Positions 1 to 7,899 of a stretch of DNA of 64,000 bases are shown here, one piece after another. The stretch is from Streptomyces profundus. GTDB taxonomy: Bacteria; Actinomycetota; Actinomycetes; Streptomycetales; Streptomycetaceae. The stretch spans positions 6,197,501 to 6,261,500 of the forward strand of contig NZ_CP082362.1 in assembly GCF_020740535.1 (NCBI RefSeq), written 5' to 3'. Both the position numbers and the translations under genes were made by a program. The notes below the pieces were generated by a model, which saw only the letters and a list, made by a program, of their open reading frames with translations, had not been told where the DNA came from and ran no database searches. Every line of letters starts with the position of its first letter. Positions within the stretch are counted from its first letter, which is position 1.

Positions 1-388
1 CCATCGAGCTGAGCACAGGCCGCAGGGCGTAGTCGATGGCCAGCACATGCGCCGTGGTGCCGCCGGTGGCCAGCGGCAGCACCGTCTTCTCCGTGAGCGC
101 GTACTGCGGCAGCAGGTCCAGCAGGGTCTTGAGCAGCCCCGAGTAGGCAGCCTTGTAGACGGGGGTGCCGACCACCACGCCGTCCGCCTGCGCGAACAGC
201 TCGGTGGCCTTGACGATCGCCGGATGCCGGAAGTCCGCGTGCAGCAGCGCCTCGGCGGGGATGGTCCGGACATCCAGGGGTATCACCCGGTGTCCCTGGG
301 CGATGAGCCGCGCGTCCAGATGACGCAGCAGGCGTCCGGTGCGTGAGGTCGGTGAGGGGCTTCCGGAGACGGACAACACCGTTGACAT
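1..388 (-). CDS. NADPH-dependent FMN reductase, SsuE-like (3' end cut by window edge)
   Basis: The translation begins MSTVLSVSGSPSPTSRTGRL and contains GTPVYKAAYSG and the stretch LPLATGGTTAHVLAIDYALRP, split here as LPLATGG and AIDYALRP, which are typical of the flavodoxin-like NADPH:FMN reductases of the SsuE/MsuE group. These enzymes supply reduced flavin to two-component monooxygenases, often for sulfonate desulfurisation. The ATG at 388 is the first start, and 129 codons are visible before the window ends, so the C-terminus is missing. A LysR gene lies divergently about 630 bp away and may control it. The family is clear, but the partner monooxygenase lies outside the window, so the physiological role is inference. 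Confidence 0.85.
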   Translation of the reverse strand, partial: MSTVLSVSGSPSPTSRTGRLLRHLDARLIAQGHRVIPLDVRTIPAEALLHADFRHPAIVKATELFAQADGVVVGTPVYKAAYSGLLKTLLDLLPQYALTEKTVLPLATGGTTAHVLAIDYALRPVLSSM

Positions 389-1019
389 GACGGTCCTTTC
401 GGGTCCGGTGAGCGGGGTGGGGGAGAGCGGCGGACGGTACGGCGAGTAGAAAGGCCGCCGCGGGAAAACCGGGTGCCGGCGTGGTCGACCCATGGGAGAA
501 GAGGGGAAATCGGGGAGGGAGGTTACGCGCGTGACAGAGTTCTCCGCCGGCTTTTCGGGAATGCCGAAACAGGGGGAGTGGCGCGAGATCGAATATCCCG
601 AGGGAAACCGGGCGAAATGCCTTTACCGTTCAGTGTTTGACGGTCGCATCCGCTGGGCGCGTTCGGTTGGGGAGAGCGAGGTCACCGGGAGTGACAGGCC
701 GGGGCGTGGTGGCCTCGACGGCGGTGGATCCGGCGGTGACTAACAGCAACAGGCGGAGCTGGAGACGCGAGCGAGGTCGACGTGGCGTCGCCGCGTGAGG
801 TCCTGTCGCTTCATTTCACCGATCCAACCAGGAGATGTCACAGCCGGTCAAGAGAAGTCCTGATGTGTCTCACATCCCGGACCTGGCGCGGCACTTGGCA
901 AATGTCGTGGCCGCGCTTACGAGATTACCCGCTGGGGCTTGGGAAAAGCGAGACGGCATCCACGAGGGCGTGATAGGGGAACCCTTGCACCGAACGCCTT
1001 TGCCGGGCATTCTTCCTGG
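389..1019. other. Divergent intergenic region, no gene recognised
   Basis: About 630 bp separate the divergent FMN reductase and LysR genes. The stretch is less GC-rich than the flanking genes. An 83-codon open frame at 492-743 resembles no family I know and has poor codon bias, so I do not call it. LysR binding sites for the reductase promoter would be expected here, but I cannot single one out. Confidence 0.5.
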
Positions 1020-1934
1020 GTGCGGACCGAACAGCTTGAGTACATCGCGGCAGTCACCCGCCTGGGTTCGCTCCGCCGGGCGGCTGAGGAACTGCACCTC
1101 TCCCAACCCGCGCTGAGCGAGAGCGTGCGCAACCTCGAACGGGAGCTGGGCCTCGACCTGTTGGAGCGTAAGCGCTCGGGCGCCACCATCAGTGACGAGG
1201 GCCGGGAGCTGCTCCCCCACATCATCGAGGTGATCGAGGCGGTCGACCGACTGCGCCGCGCCGCAGGGGACGAGCAACGCGCCGGGGGAATGGTCCGCCT
1301 CGGCACGGTCAACACGGCGACGGTGCCGCTGCTGATCCCCACCGTCCAGGAGTTCCGCGCCCGCCACCCCACCACCCAGGTCGAGGTGGTCGGTGCCCAA
1401 CAGGACGATATCCACCGGGGGTTGCTGGAGGGTGGCTTCGATCTCGGCCTTGTCAACCAGCTGACGGGCGACGACGCGCCGCCGTCCTTCGAGACGGTCG
1501 AGCTCCTTCGGGGCCGCCCGGTGGTCTGTGTCCGCCCGGACAGCGCGCTGGCCCGCCTCGACCGCGTCGGCGCGGCCGACCTGCTCACCGAGCCGCTGAT
1601 CGTGATGCGGGCCGGCTATGTGATGCACCGCTATGTCCACCGCCTGCTCGACGGTCGCTCGCCCTCCTTCTCCTACTCGACGGACGGCGCCGAGATGGGC
1701 AAGCTGATGGTGGCCGAGGGCCTGGGCGCCACGGTGCTCCCCGACTTCAGCGTGCGCGGCGACCCGCTGGAACGCCATGGCGCCATCACCTGGCGTCCCC
1801 TGGCCGCCGACACCCCCGAAGTCCTGCTGGTCCTCCAGCGGCGCCAGCCAGGGCTGGTGCCCCGAGCGGCTCGCGACCTGCACGCCCTCCTGGTCGGGCG
1901 GGCCGAGGAGGTCCGCGCGAAGCGGGCGTCCTGA
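1020..1934 (+). CDS. LysR-family transcriptional regulator
   Basis: This 304-residue protein starts at the GTG at 1020 (VRTEQLEYIAAV), which puts the winged helix-turn-helix at the very N-terminus as in other LysR proteins. Upstream in-frame codons lack the family sequence. The helix-turn-helix is visible in GSLRRAAEELHLSQPALSES, residues about 14-33, followed by the linker helix and a periplasmic-binding-like effector domain. LysR regulators usually control a divergent neighbour, here the FMN reductase, so a role in flavin or sulfur metabolism is plausible but inferred. It converges on the TetR gene with only 11 bp between the stops. Confidence 0.88.
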   Translation: MRTEQLEYIAAVTRLGSLRRAAEELHLSQPALSESVRNLERELGLDLLERKRSGATISDEGRELLPHIIEVIEAVDRLRRAAGDEQRAGGMVRLGTVNTATVPLLIPTVQEFRARHPTTQVEVVGAQQDDIHRGLLEGGFDLGLVNQLTGDDAPPSFETVELLRGRPVVCVRPDSALARLDRVGAADLLTEPLIVMRAGYVMHRYVHRLLDGRSPSFSYSTDGAEMGKLMVAEGLGATVLPDFSVRGDPLERHGAITWRPLAADTPEVLLVLQRRQPGLVPRAARDLHALLVGRAEEVRAKRAS

Positions 1935-1949
1935 CCTGGGCGGGGTCAG
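1931..1949. terminator. Short hairpin between convergent LysR and TetR genes
   Basis: CTGACC at 1931-1936 pairs with GGTCAG at 1944-1949 around a 7-nt loop, overlapping both stop codons. The stem is only 6 bp and has no T-tract, so termination is a weak inference from position. Confidence 0.3.
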
Positions 1950-2554
1950 CCGGTCGGCCAGTTGCGGAGGGCGGCGTCGGCGATACGGCGCAGTTCCTCG
2001 CGGGTGGCGCCGGCGGCGGCCTGGACCGCGATGCCGTCCGCCATGGCCAGGAGGTAGTGGGCGAGGACGTCCGGGTCGGCGTCGGCGGGCAGGTCGCCTT
2101 CCTCGACGGCGCGCCGGAAGCGGTCGCGGAAGCTCGCGCGGTTGCGGTCGCGCCAGGCGTCGAGCGCGTCGGCGGCCCGCTGCCCGAGGTGGTTGGCGGC
2201 GAGGGACGCCTGGACGCCGAGGCATCCGGCGGGGCAGTCGTCCCGGGTGGTGCCCTCGACGGAGGCGGTGAGGTAGGCGGCGGCCACCTCCCGCGCGGTG
2301 GGCTGCTCCCGAACCCGCTCACCGTAGGCGGATCGGCTGTCGGCGTAGCGCTCCAGGGTCTTCCGGAAGAGGTCCTCCTTGTTGCCGAAGGCCGCGTACA
2401 TGCTCGTCTTGGTGATCCCCATGGCGCGGGTCAGGTCGGTGAGGCTGACGCCGTCGTAGCCGTGCTCCCAGAAGGTGAGCATCGCGCGCTCCAGGGCCTG
2501 GCCGGTGTCGAACCCGCGCGGCCGTCCGATCGGCGCCCTTCCCGTCTCTTCCAC
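1946..2554 (-). CDS. TetR/AcrR-family repressor
   Basis: The 202-residue protein has a canonical TetR DNA-binding domain: GRPRGFDTGQALERAM, then GVSLTDLTRAMGITKTSMYA (residues about 35-54) and FGNKEDLF. The C-terminal ligand domain contains DDCPAGCLGVQASLA, which resembles TetR proteins that sense electrophiles or quinones through cysteines. That sensing role is only inferred. The gene is divergent from an SDR oxidoreductase, and their 89-bp gap carries two near-palindromes in mirror orientation, so the protein very probably represses itself and the SDR. Confidence 0.9.
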   Translation of the reverse strand: MEETGRAPIGRPRGFDTGQALERAMLTFWEHGYDGVSLTDLTRAMGITKTSMYAAFGNKEDLFRKTLERYADSRSAYGERVREQPTAREVAAAYLTASVEGTTRDDCPAGCLGVQASLAANHLGQRAADALDAWRDRNRASFRDRFRRAVEEGDLPADADPDVLAHYLLAMADGIAVQAAAGATREELRRIADAALRNWPTG

Positions 2555-2567
2555 CCCCTCACCCTAC

Positions 2568-2630
2568 CTTTCTGTCCCGATCGGAACAGAAGTGCTACGG
2601 TTGGCCTTCTGTTCCGATCGGGACAGAAAG
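2568..2630. promoter_or_regulatory. Paired mirror-image operators in the TetR/SDR divergent promoter
   Basis: Two 25-bp arms, 2568-2592 and 2606-2630, are perfect reverse complements separated by 13 bp. Each arm is itself a near-perfect 22-bp palindrome (2570-2591 and 2607-2628) with half-sites TTCTGT and ACAGAA around CCGATCGG, one symmetric pair mismatched. The centres are 37 bp apart. Imperfect dyads in a divergent gap are classical TetR operators. Promoter elements of both genes must lie in or between them. Confidence 0.8.
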
Positions 2631-2643
2631 AAAGGGGCAGGTC

Positions 2644-3393
2644 ATGGGGACACTCGAAGGCAAGACGGCCGTGGTCACCGGCGGCGGCACGCGGGGCATC
2701 GGCCGGGCCACGGCCGCCCGGCTGGCGGCCGAGGGCGCGCACGTGTTCATCACCGGCCGGCGCGAGGCCGAACTGAGGGAGGCGGCCGAGTCCATCGGCG
2801 CCGCGGTCACCGCGGTGCCCGGCGACATCACCGACCCGGCCGACCTGGACCGGCTGTACGACCTGGTGCGCGAACGCGGGCAGGGCCTGGACGTGCTGTT
2901 CGCCAACGCGGCCACCGCCTCGTTCGCGACGCTGGACCAGATCACCGTCGAGGACTTCGACCGCACCTTCGGGGTGAACGTCAAGGGCACTCTGCTGACC
3001 GTGCAGAAGGCGCTGCCGCACCTCAACGACGGCGCTTCGGTCATCCTGAACGCCTCCACCAACGCCGACCGGGGCGCTGCGGCGTTCGGCCTGTACGCGG
3101 CGTCCAAGGCCGCCGTCCGGTCCTTCGCGCGCACCTGGGCCAGCGAACTCACCGCCCGCGGCATCCGCGTCAACGCCATCTCGCCGGGACCGATCGACAC
3201 CTCCGGCGTCACCGAGCTCGTCGGTGAGGAGAACTCGGCCGCCTACAAGGCGCAGATCGCCACCCAGGTCCCGGCCGGCCGGATCGGGCGCCCGGAGGAG
3301 GTCGCCGCCGCGGTGGCCTTCCTCGCCTCCCCGGAGAGCGGCTACGTCATGGGCACCAACCTCTACGTCGACGGCGGGGCGAACCAGATCTGA
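2644..3393 (+). CDS. SDR-family NAD(P)-dependent oxidoreductase
   Basis: This 249-residue protein is a classical short-chain dehydrogenase of normal length. The cofactor motif GGGTRGIG spans residues 13-20, and the structural NAA is at 88-90. The catalytic set is S138 (NAST), Y151 and K155 in YAASK. The C-terminal GTNLYVDGGANQI is typical. A ribosome site AAAGGGG precedes the ATG at 2644. The substrate cannot be read from sequence. The gene is divergent from a TetR repressor and sits immediately downstream of its operators, so induction by an electrophile or carbonyl compound is a reasonable inference. Confidence 0.92.
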   Translation: MGTLEGKTAVVTGGGTRGIGRATAARLAAEGAHVFITGRREAELREAAESIGAAVTAVPGDITDPADLDRLYDLVRERGQGLDVLFANAATASFATLDQITVEDFDRTFGVNVKGTLLTVQKALPHLNDGASVILNASTNADRGAAAFGLYAASKAAVRSFARTWASELTARGIRVNAISPGPIDTSGVTELVGEENSAAYKAQIATQVPAGRIGRPEEVAAAVAFLASPESGYVMGTNLYVDGGANQI

Positions 3394-3605
3394 CCCCCGC
3401 GCACGCGGAAACGGCCTCCCTCCCCGACGCGTCGACGCCCGCCGGTCGGCGCGAGGCCGGCCACAGCGGCGACGGGGAGTACCGGGAGGTGTGCGACGGG
3501 CACCGGGACGGCGAGCGGCTCGCCGGGCCGGCCGTCGTCCTCGGCGCCGCCAGCTCGGCCCCTGCTCGCGCCCCTCCGCCGTGCCGTTCCGTGCAAGACT
3601 CCCCC

Positions 3606-4223
3606 ATGGCTGACATGAGGGCGTTCCGCGAGGCGGTCACCGGCTGGGCGGCCGGCGGCCACGTCGGGGCGGCGGGGGAGTTGGCGGCGCGGCTGCCCGT
3701 CAGGGCGGTGGTGCTGCTCGAAGGGCCGAGCGATGTCGCGGCGGTCGAGGCGTTGGCCGCTCGACGCGGCAGGGAGCTGGCGGCCGAGGGCGTCTGCGTG
3801 CTGGCGATGGGCGGCGCCATGAGCGTCGGCCGGTTCGCCCAGCTGCTCGGCCCTGCCGGGCTCGGCCTCCGTCTTGTCGGGCTCTGCGACGAGCGCGAAC
3901 GCCCCTTCTACGCCCGCGCGTTGGAGCCGGGCCCTACCCCCGCGCAGCCGTTCTTCGTCTGTGCGGCGGATCTGGAGGACGAGCTGATCCGCGCGCTGGG
4001 GACCGCGAGGGTGACGGAGCTGGTCCGCGCGGAGGGCGACGCCCGTGCCCTCCAGACCTTTCTGCACCAGCCAGCGCAGCGGGGCCGCACCGCGCAGCAG
4101 CAGCTGCGTCGCTTCTTCGGCACCAAGAAGGGCCGCAAGATCCACTATGGCCGCGTCCTCGTCGAGGCCCTCGACCCCGCCCGCACCCCCGCCCCGCTCG
4201 ACGACCTCTTCGCCGCGCTGTGA
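3606..4223 (+). CDS. TOPRIM-domain protein (OLD-type, no ATPase domain)
   Basis: The 205-residue protein matches the stand-alone TOPRIM nucleotidyl transferase/hydrolase proteins common in Streptomyces. The conserved glutamate is E39 in LLEGPSD and the acidic pair is D95-E96 in LCDERE, with a further acidic patch FVCAADLEDEL at 117-127. The C-terminus carries HQPAQRGR and GRKIHYGRVLVEALDP, recurring in this family. Unlike OLD nucleases there is no ABC ATPase in the protein or next to it. The natural substrate is unknown; metal-dependent DNA cleavage is an inference from the fold. Start chosen at the ATG at 3606. Confidence 0.8.
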   Translation: MADMRAFREAVTGWAAGGHVGAAGELAARLPVRAVVLLEGPSDVAAVEALAARRGRELAAEGVCVLAMGGAMSVGRFAQLLGPAGLGLRLVGLCDERERPFYARALEPGPTPAQPFFVCAADLEDELIRALGTARVTELVRAEGDARALQTFLHQPAQRGRTAQQQLRRFFGTKKGRKIHYGRVLVEALDPARTPAPLDDLFAAL

Positions 4224-4301
4224 CGGGATTTGGCGCTCACGGGGCGATACATGGCACGGAGAGCGTCGTGCTGACGGTTCGTCAGAGTGCATCTTGGTCG
4301 G

Positions 4302-4673
4302 ATGACACACAGACGGAGCATCCCCGCCGCCCTGGCCGCCGCAGGGCTGGTCCTCGGACTGGCCGCCTGCGGCGGCGATGACGACGGCGGCGGTGAGGAG
4401 AGCAGGGAGGTGCTCCAGTACTCCGTCGCCGAGGAGGAGTTGGACGCCGGATGGGTTGCCCTCCTGATGGATGACGCCGGCCCTCCGCACGCCATGGCGG
4501 CCATCGGCCACTACGCCGGGAGTCTCGACGCGTCGACGGACGTCACCATCACCGTCTACCGGAACGTGGAGCGGACCGCCGTCATCTGCGAGGCCCGCTG
4601 GCCGGACTTCAAGGTCAACATCAGCTGCCCCGACGAGACCGTCAACATGGTCGACGACTCGATCAACGACTGA
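4302..4673 (+). CDS. Small secreted lipoprotein of unknown function
   Basis: The 123-residue product begins MTHRRSIPAALAAAG and has a lipobox LAAC around residue 24, so it is predicted to be exported, diacylated on cysteine and anchored outside the membrane. The mature part is acidic (GGDDDGGGEESRE) and then contains a compact domain ending NISCPDETVNMVDDS, with further cysteines that could form a disulfide. A GTG 15 bp upstream (4287) is in frame, but the ATG at 4302 gives the better signal peptide. I do not recognise the family. Confidence 0.65.
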   Translation: MTHRRSIPAALAAAGLVLGLAACGGDDDGGGEESREVLQYSVAEEELDAGWVALLMDDAGPPHAMAAIGHYAGSLDASTDVTITVYRNVERTAVICEARWPDFKVNISCPDETVNMVDDSIND

Positions 4674-4697
4674 CGCGTAGGCGTCCGGCCGCGACGC

Positions 4698-4739
4698 CCG
4701 GCCCCGCCCCCGGAAGGGCTCAGCGGGGCTCGGGGCCGG
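4698..4739. terminator. Candidate terminator between convergent lipoprotein and LysR genes
   Basis: CCGGCCCCG (4698-4706) can pair with CGGGGCCGG (4731-4739). An alternative 7-bp stem, 4701-4707 with 4723-4729, uses part of the same bases. No T-tract follows, as is common in Streptomyces. The position between convergent genes is the main support. Confidence 0.35.
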
Positions 4740-5607
4740 CCAGCAGCGCTTCGGTGAGGGGCTTGAGGGCCGGGTTGGGGTTGTCCGGGTTCCAGCAGGC
4801 GTGGAGGGTGACGGAGTGGGTGTCGGCCGGGACCAGCTCCCGGTAGCGGACGCCCTGGACGGACATCGTGGTGATGGAGCGGGGCACCAGGGCGCAGCCG
4901 AGCCCGGCCCGGACCAGGGCCAGCATGGTGGGGACCTGCGAGGTCAGCTGGCTGACGGCGTAGCGGTCCACGCCGATCATCGCGGCGCAGATGTCGTGCA
5001 GGTACTGGGAGCCCTCGGGGGCGTAGCCGATGTAGTCGTCGGTGACATCGGCCAGGCCGATCGGGGTGTCGCCCTCGGCCTGGGGGTGGTCGGCCGGTAG
5101 CGCGAGCAGCAGCTCCTCCGAGTGCACCAGCACGGAGGCGTAGGGCTCGGGGATCGGCGGGCGCACCAGGCCCAGATCGACACGCAGCTCGCCCAGGGCG
5201 GTGAACTGGTCGGCGCTGACCATCTCGGCCAACTCCACCGCCGCGTGCGGCAGCTGACGGCCCACCAGATCCAGGGTCTCGGCCAGCACGGCGAACGCGC
5301 CGATGGCGGTGAAGCCGAGGCGCAGGGTGCTGGGGTGGTCGTCCGCGGCGCGTCGGGCGGCGGCGGGGCCGGCCTCCAGCAGGGCCAGCACCCGTTGGCC
5401 GTAGGCGAGCAGGGTCTCGCCCGCCGGGGTGATCCGCACGCCCCTGCCCACCCGCTCGAAGAGCAGCACCCCGAGGCCGCGCTCGATCGCCTGGATCTGG
5501 CGTGAAAGCGGCGGCTGGGTCATGTTGAGCCGCGCGGCGGCGCGGCCGAAGTGCTGCTCCTCGGCCACGGCCACAAACCCGCGCAGCTGCTGGAGGGAGA
5601 TATCCAT
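4720..5607 (-). CDS. LysR-family regulator of the acid-sugar cluster
   Basis: The 295-residue protein starts at the ATG at 5607 (MDISLQQLRGFVAVAEEQHF). Its helix-turn-helix is FGRAAARLNMTQPPLSRQIQ, residues about 20-39, followed by FERVGRGVRITPAGE and a substrate-binding-like effector domain. It is transcribed away from the 2-hydroxyacid dehydrogenase at 5710 and separated by about 100 bp that hold a pair of direct repeats. Control of the divergent catabolic and transport operon is the likely role, with a pathway intermediate as co-inducer. Family is certain, target inferred. Confidence 0.9.
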   Translation of the reverse strand: MDISLQQLRGFVAVAEEQHFGRAAARLNMTQPPLSRQIQAIERGLGVLLFERVGRGVRITPAGETLLAYGQRVLALLEAGPAAARRAADDHPSTLRLGFTAIGAFAVLAETLDLVGRQLPHAAVELAEMVSADQFTALGELRVDLGLVRPPIPEPYASVLVHSEELLLALPADHPQAEGDTPIGLADVTDDYIGYAPEGSQYLHDICAAMIGVDRYAVSQLTSQVPTMLALVRAGLGCALVPRSITTMSVQGVRYRELVPADTHSVTLHACWNPDNPNPALKPLTEALLAGPEPR

Positions 5608-5665
5608 ACCGGCACAGTATCGGATGATGCAGAACGGGGCTTGGACGGGCATAACTGCCGGCTCT

Positions 5666-5696
5666 ACCGTAACGGCCACCTTCACCGTTTCGGCCA
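5666..5696. promoter_or_regulatory. Direct repeats in the LysR/dehydrogenase divergent gap
   Basis: ACCGTAACGGCCA at 5666-5678 recurs as ACCGTTTCGGCCA at 5684-5696, 18 bp apart with two mismatches. The repeats end at the ribosome site (AAGGAG, 5696-5701) of the downstream gene. The spacing is less than two helical turns. A regulator site, for the LysR protein or the cluster's GntR, is inference. Confidence 0.4.
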
Positions 5697-5709
5697 AGGA
5701 GCCAGGTTG

Positions 5710-6696
5710 TTGAAACTCGCCGTCGCCATGACCGCCCAGCGTGCCGAGGATGTCTGCGGTCCTCAGGCCAGAGCCCTGATGGAGGAGCGCTTCGCCACCA
5801 CCTGGGCGGCTGAGCCGCTCACCGCCGAGGGCGTCACGGGGCTGGCCGCCGGTCATGACGTGCTGCTCACCAGCTGGGGCACCCCCCATCTGGACTCCGC
5901 GATCTGGTCGGACGGAGACGGACCGCGCGTCGTCGCCCACGCCGCCGGCACCGTCAAGCGGCTGATCGACCGCGAGGTGCTCGACCAGGGCGTCACGGTC
6001 TTCTCGGCCGCGGGACGCATCGCCTGGTCGGTCGGCGAGTACTGCCTGGCCTCGATGCTGACGCTCGCCAGGCGGTTGCCCAGGTTCGACGCGGCGGTAC
6101 GCGGCGGCGGCTGGAAGCAGACCGCGTTCCGGGGCGGCGAACTCGCCGGCCAGCGGGTCGGGTTGATCGGCGCCAGCGCCACCGCCCGCGCGCTGATCAG
6201 CCTGCTGGAGCCGTTCCGCTGCGAGGTGCTGGTCTACGACCCCTATCTGGACGAGGACCGGGCCGCCGCGCTCGGCGTCCGCCGGGCCTCCCTCGAAGAG
6301 GCGCTGGCCTGCCCCTTCGCCTCGCTCCATGTGCCGGACCTGCCGGCCACCAAGGGCATGGTGACCAGGGCGATGATCGAGCGGGTCATCCCCGACGGGG
6401 CCGTCGTCGTCAACTCGGCCCGTGGGCCCTCGATCGACCAGGACGCGCTCTTCGAGGCGGCCCTGGCCGGTCGGATCTCCGCCGCGCTCGACGTCTACGA
6501 CCCCGAGCCGCCGACCCTGCCCGAGGCGGTGCTCGGCTGTCCCAACCTGCTCTTCACCCCGCATGTCGCCGGGGACACCGTGGACGGCCATCTCGCTCTG
6601 GCCGGCGCGGTGTTGGGCGATGCGTTGGGCTGGCTCGACCACGGCACGCTCGGTCCGACCCATGTCGACCCGGCGGCCTGGCCGACTGCCGCCTGA
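5710..6696 (+). CDS. 2-hydroxyacid dehydrogenase, NAD-binding (first of two)
   Basis: The product is about 328 residues and belongs to the D-isomer-specific 2-hydroxyacid dehydrogenase family. The catalytic arginine is in VVNSARGPSIDQDAL, the general acid histidine in FTPHVAG, and the acidic residue is expected near DVYDPEPP. The nucleotide-binding glycine motif is degenerate (GLIGASATARA instead of GxGxxG). The TTG at 5710 is 8 nt after AAGGAG; the adjacent TTG at 5707 and an ATG at 5728 are alternatives. It heads the transport and catabolic operon and may reduce a keto-acid product of the enolase-family enzymes. Confidence 0.85.
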   Translation: MKLAVAMTAQRAEDVCGPQARALMEERFATTWAAEPLTAEGVTGLAAGHDVLLTSWGTPHLDSAIWSDGDGPRVVAHAAGTVKRLIDREVLDQGVTVFSAAGRIAWSVGEYCLASMLTLARRLPRFDAAVRGGGWKQTAFRGGELAGQRVGLIGASATARALISLLEPFRCEVLVYDPYLDEDRAAALGVRRASLEEALACPFASLHVPDLPATKGMVTRAMIERVIPDGAVVVNSARGPSIDQDALFEAALAGRISAALDVYDPEPPTLPEAVLGCPNLLFTPHVAGDTVDGHLALAGAVLGDALGWLDHGTLGPTHVDPAAWPTAA

Positions 6697-6750
6697 GCGC
6701 TCGCCAGGACCACCCACCGGTACGTCCCCCCCTCGAAAGGAACACCTGCC

Positions 6751-7881
6751 ATGTCGCGCATCACGGCGGTCGAGGTCTTTGCCGTGACCGTCCCGTTCGC
6801 CCGACGTTTCGTGCTGGGCAGCGGCGCTGTTGGCACCCCCGACCAGGCCGGAGCCGTCGTCTTCGTCAAGCTCACCACCGAGGACGGCGTCGTCGGCTGG
6901 GGCGAGCAGCGGGCGCTGCCCAGCTGGAGCTATGAGACGGCCGAGACCATCGCGGTCGTCATCCGACGCCATCTGACGCCCATCCTGCTCGAACTCACCC
7001 CCTTTGACGTGGAGTTGTTCCACCGCGAGGCCAACCGCCGGCTCAGCCCCTCCGTCTCCAACGGCTTCCCGTTCGCCCGTGCCGCCGTCGATATCGCGCT
7101 CCATGACGCGGCCGGCAAACTCGCCGGGCTGCCGGTGCACGCGCTGCTCGGCGGCCGGGTGCGGGACGAGCTGCCGCTCTGCTCCGCCATCGGCGTCGGC
7201 ACCCCCGAGGCCGTCAGGGAACACGCCCTGGCCTCCGCCGACTACGCCGCCTACAAGGTGAAGATCGGCGGCGATGTCGAGGCCGACACCCGTGCGGTGC
7301 GCACCGTCGCCGAGGCCGTCGACGGCAAGCCCATCTGGCTGGACGCCAACCAGTCCTACCGCCCCGCCGCGCTGCTCCAACTGCTGGACGGCGTCCGGGA
7401 CGTGCCCGGCATCCACTGCGTGGAACAGCCGGTGCCCTCCACCGACACCCTGGGGCTCAGCCGGCTGCGCACGCTGATCGACCTGCCGCTCGCGATCGAC
7501 GAGGGCAGCTTCAGCGCGCAGGACCTGTCCCGGGCGATGCGCCTGGACGCCGCCGATCTGGTGGTCGTCAAGATCTGCAAGGCCGGCGGCATCCGCAACG
7601 CGCTCAAGACCGCCCAGGTCGCGTTGGCCGGCGGCGTCGAGGTGTTGGCCAGCGGCCTCACCGACTGCGGCATCGGCTTCGCCGCCGCCGTGCACCTCTT
7701 CAGCCAACTGGAGCTGGCCCTGCCCGCCGAGCTCAACGGGCCCGAGCTGCTCTCCGATCTCTATGTCGACAACCTGTCCATCGAGGCGGCCGTCGCGGCC
7801 GTTCCCACCGCCCCCGGCCTCGGCGTCGAGGTCGACGAGGAGCGGATAAGGGCCGAGGCGTTGGACCTCGCCCTCAACTGA
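6751..7881 (+). CDS. Mandelate racemase/muconate lactonizing enzyme family protein (enolase superfamily)
   Basis: The 376-residue protein has the full MLE-subgroup active site: the KxK motif K169-V-K171 in AAYKVKIGG, metal ligands D198 (WLDANQ), E225 (CVEQP) and D250 (AIDEG), and K277 in VVKICKAGG. The two lysines facing each other across the barrel suit epimerisation, cycloisomerisation or syn-dehydration of a carboxylate substrate. It is preceded by GAAAGGAA and followed closely by a sugar-type ABC importer, which suggests an imported acid sugar or related carboxylate. The exact reaction cannot be read from sequence. Confidence 0.88.
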   Translation: MSRITAVEVFAVTVPFARRFVLGSGAVGTPDQAGAVVFVKLTTEDGVVGWGEQRALPSWSYETAETIAVVIRRHLTPILLELTPFDVELFHREANRRLSPSVSNGFPFARAAVDIALHDAAGKLAGLPVHALLGGRVRDELPLCSAIGVGTPEAVREHALASADYAAYKVKIGGDVEADTRAVRTVAEAVDGKPIWLDANQSYRPAALLQLLDGVRDVPGIHCVEQPVPSTDTLGLSRLRTLIDLPLAIDEGSFSAQDLSRAMRLDAADLVVVKICKAGGIRNALKTAQVALAGGVEVLASGLTDCGIGFAAAVHLFSQLELALPAELNGPELLSDLYVDNLSIEAAVAAVPTAPGLGVEVDEERIRAEALDLALN

Positions 7882-7899
7882 CCACGCGAGGAGACGACG

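Noticed and set aside
492..743. 83-codon open frame between FMN reductase and LysR
   Set aside because: No family resemblance, poor codon bias, Gly-rich end and no good ribosome site.
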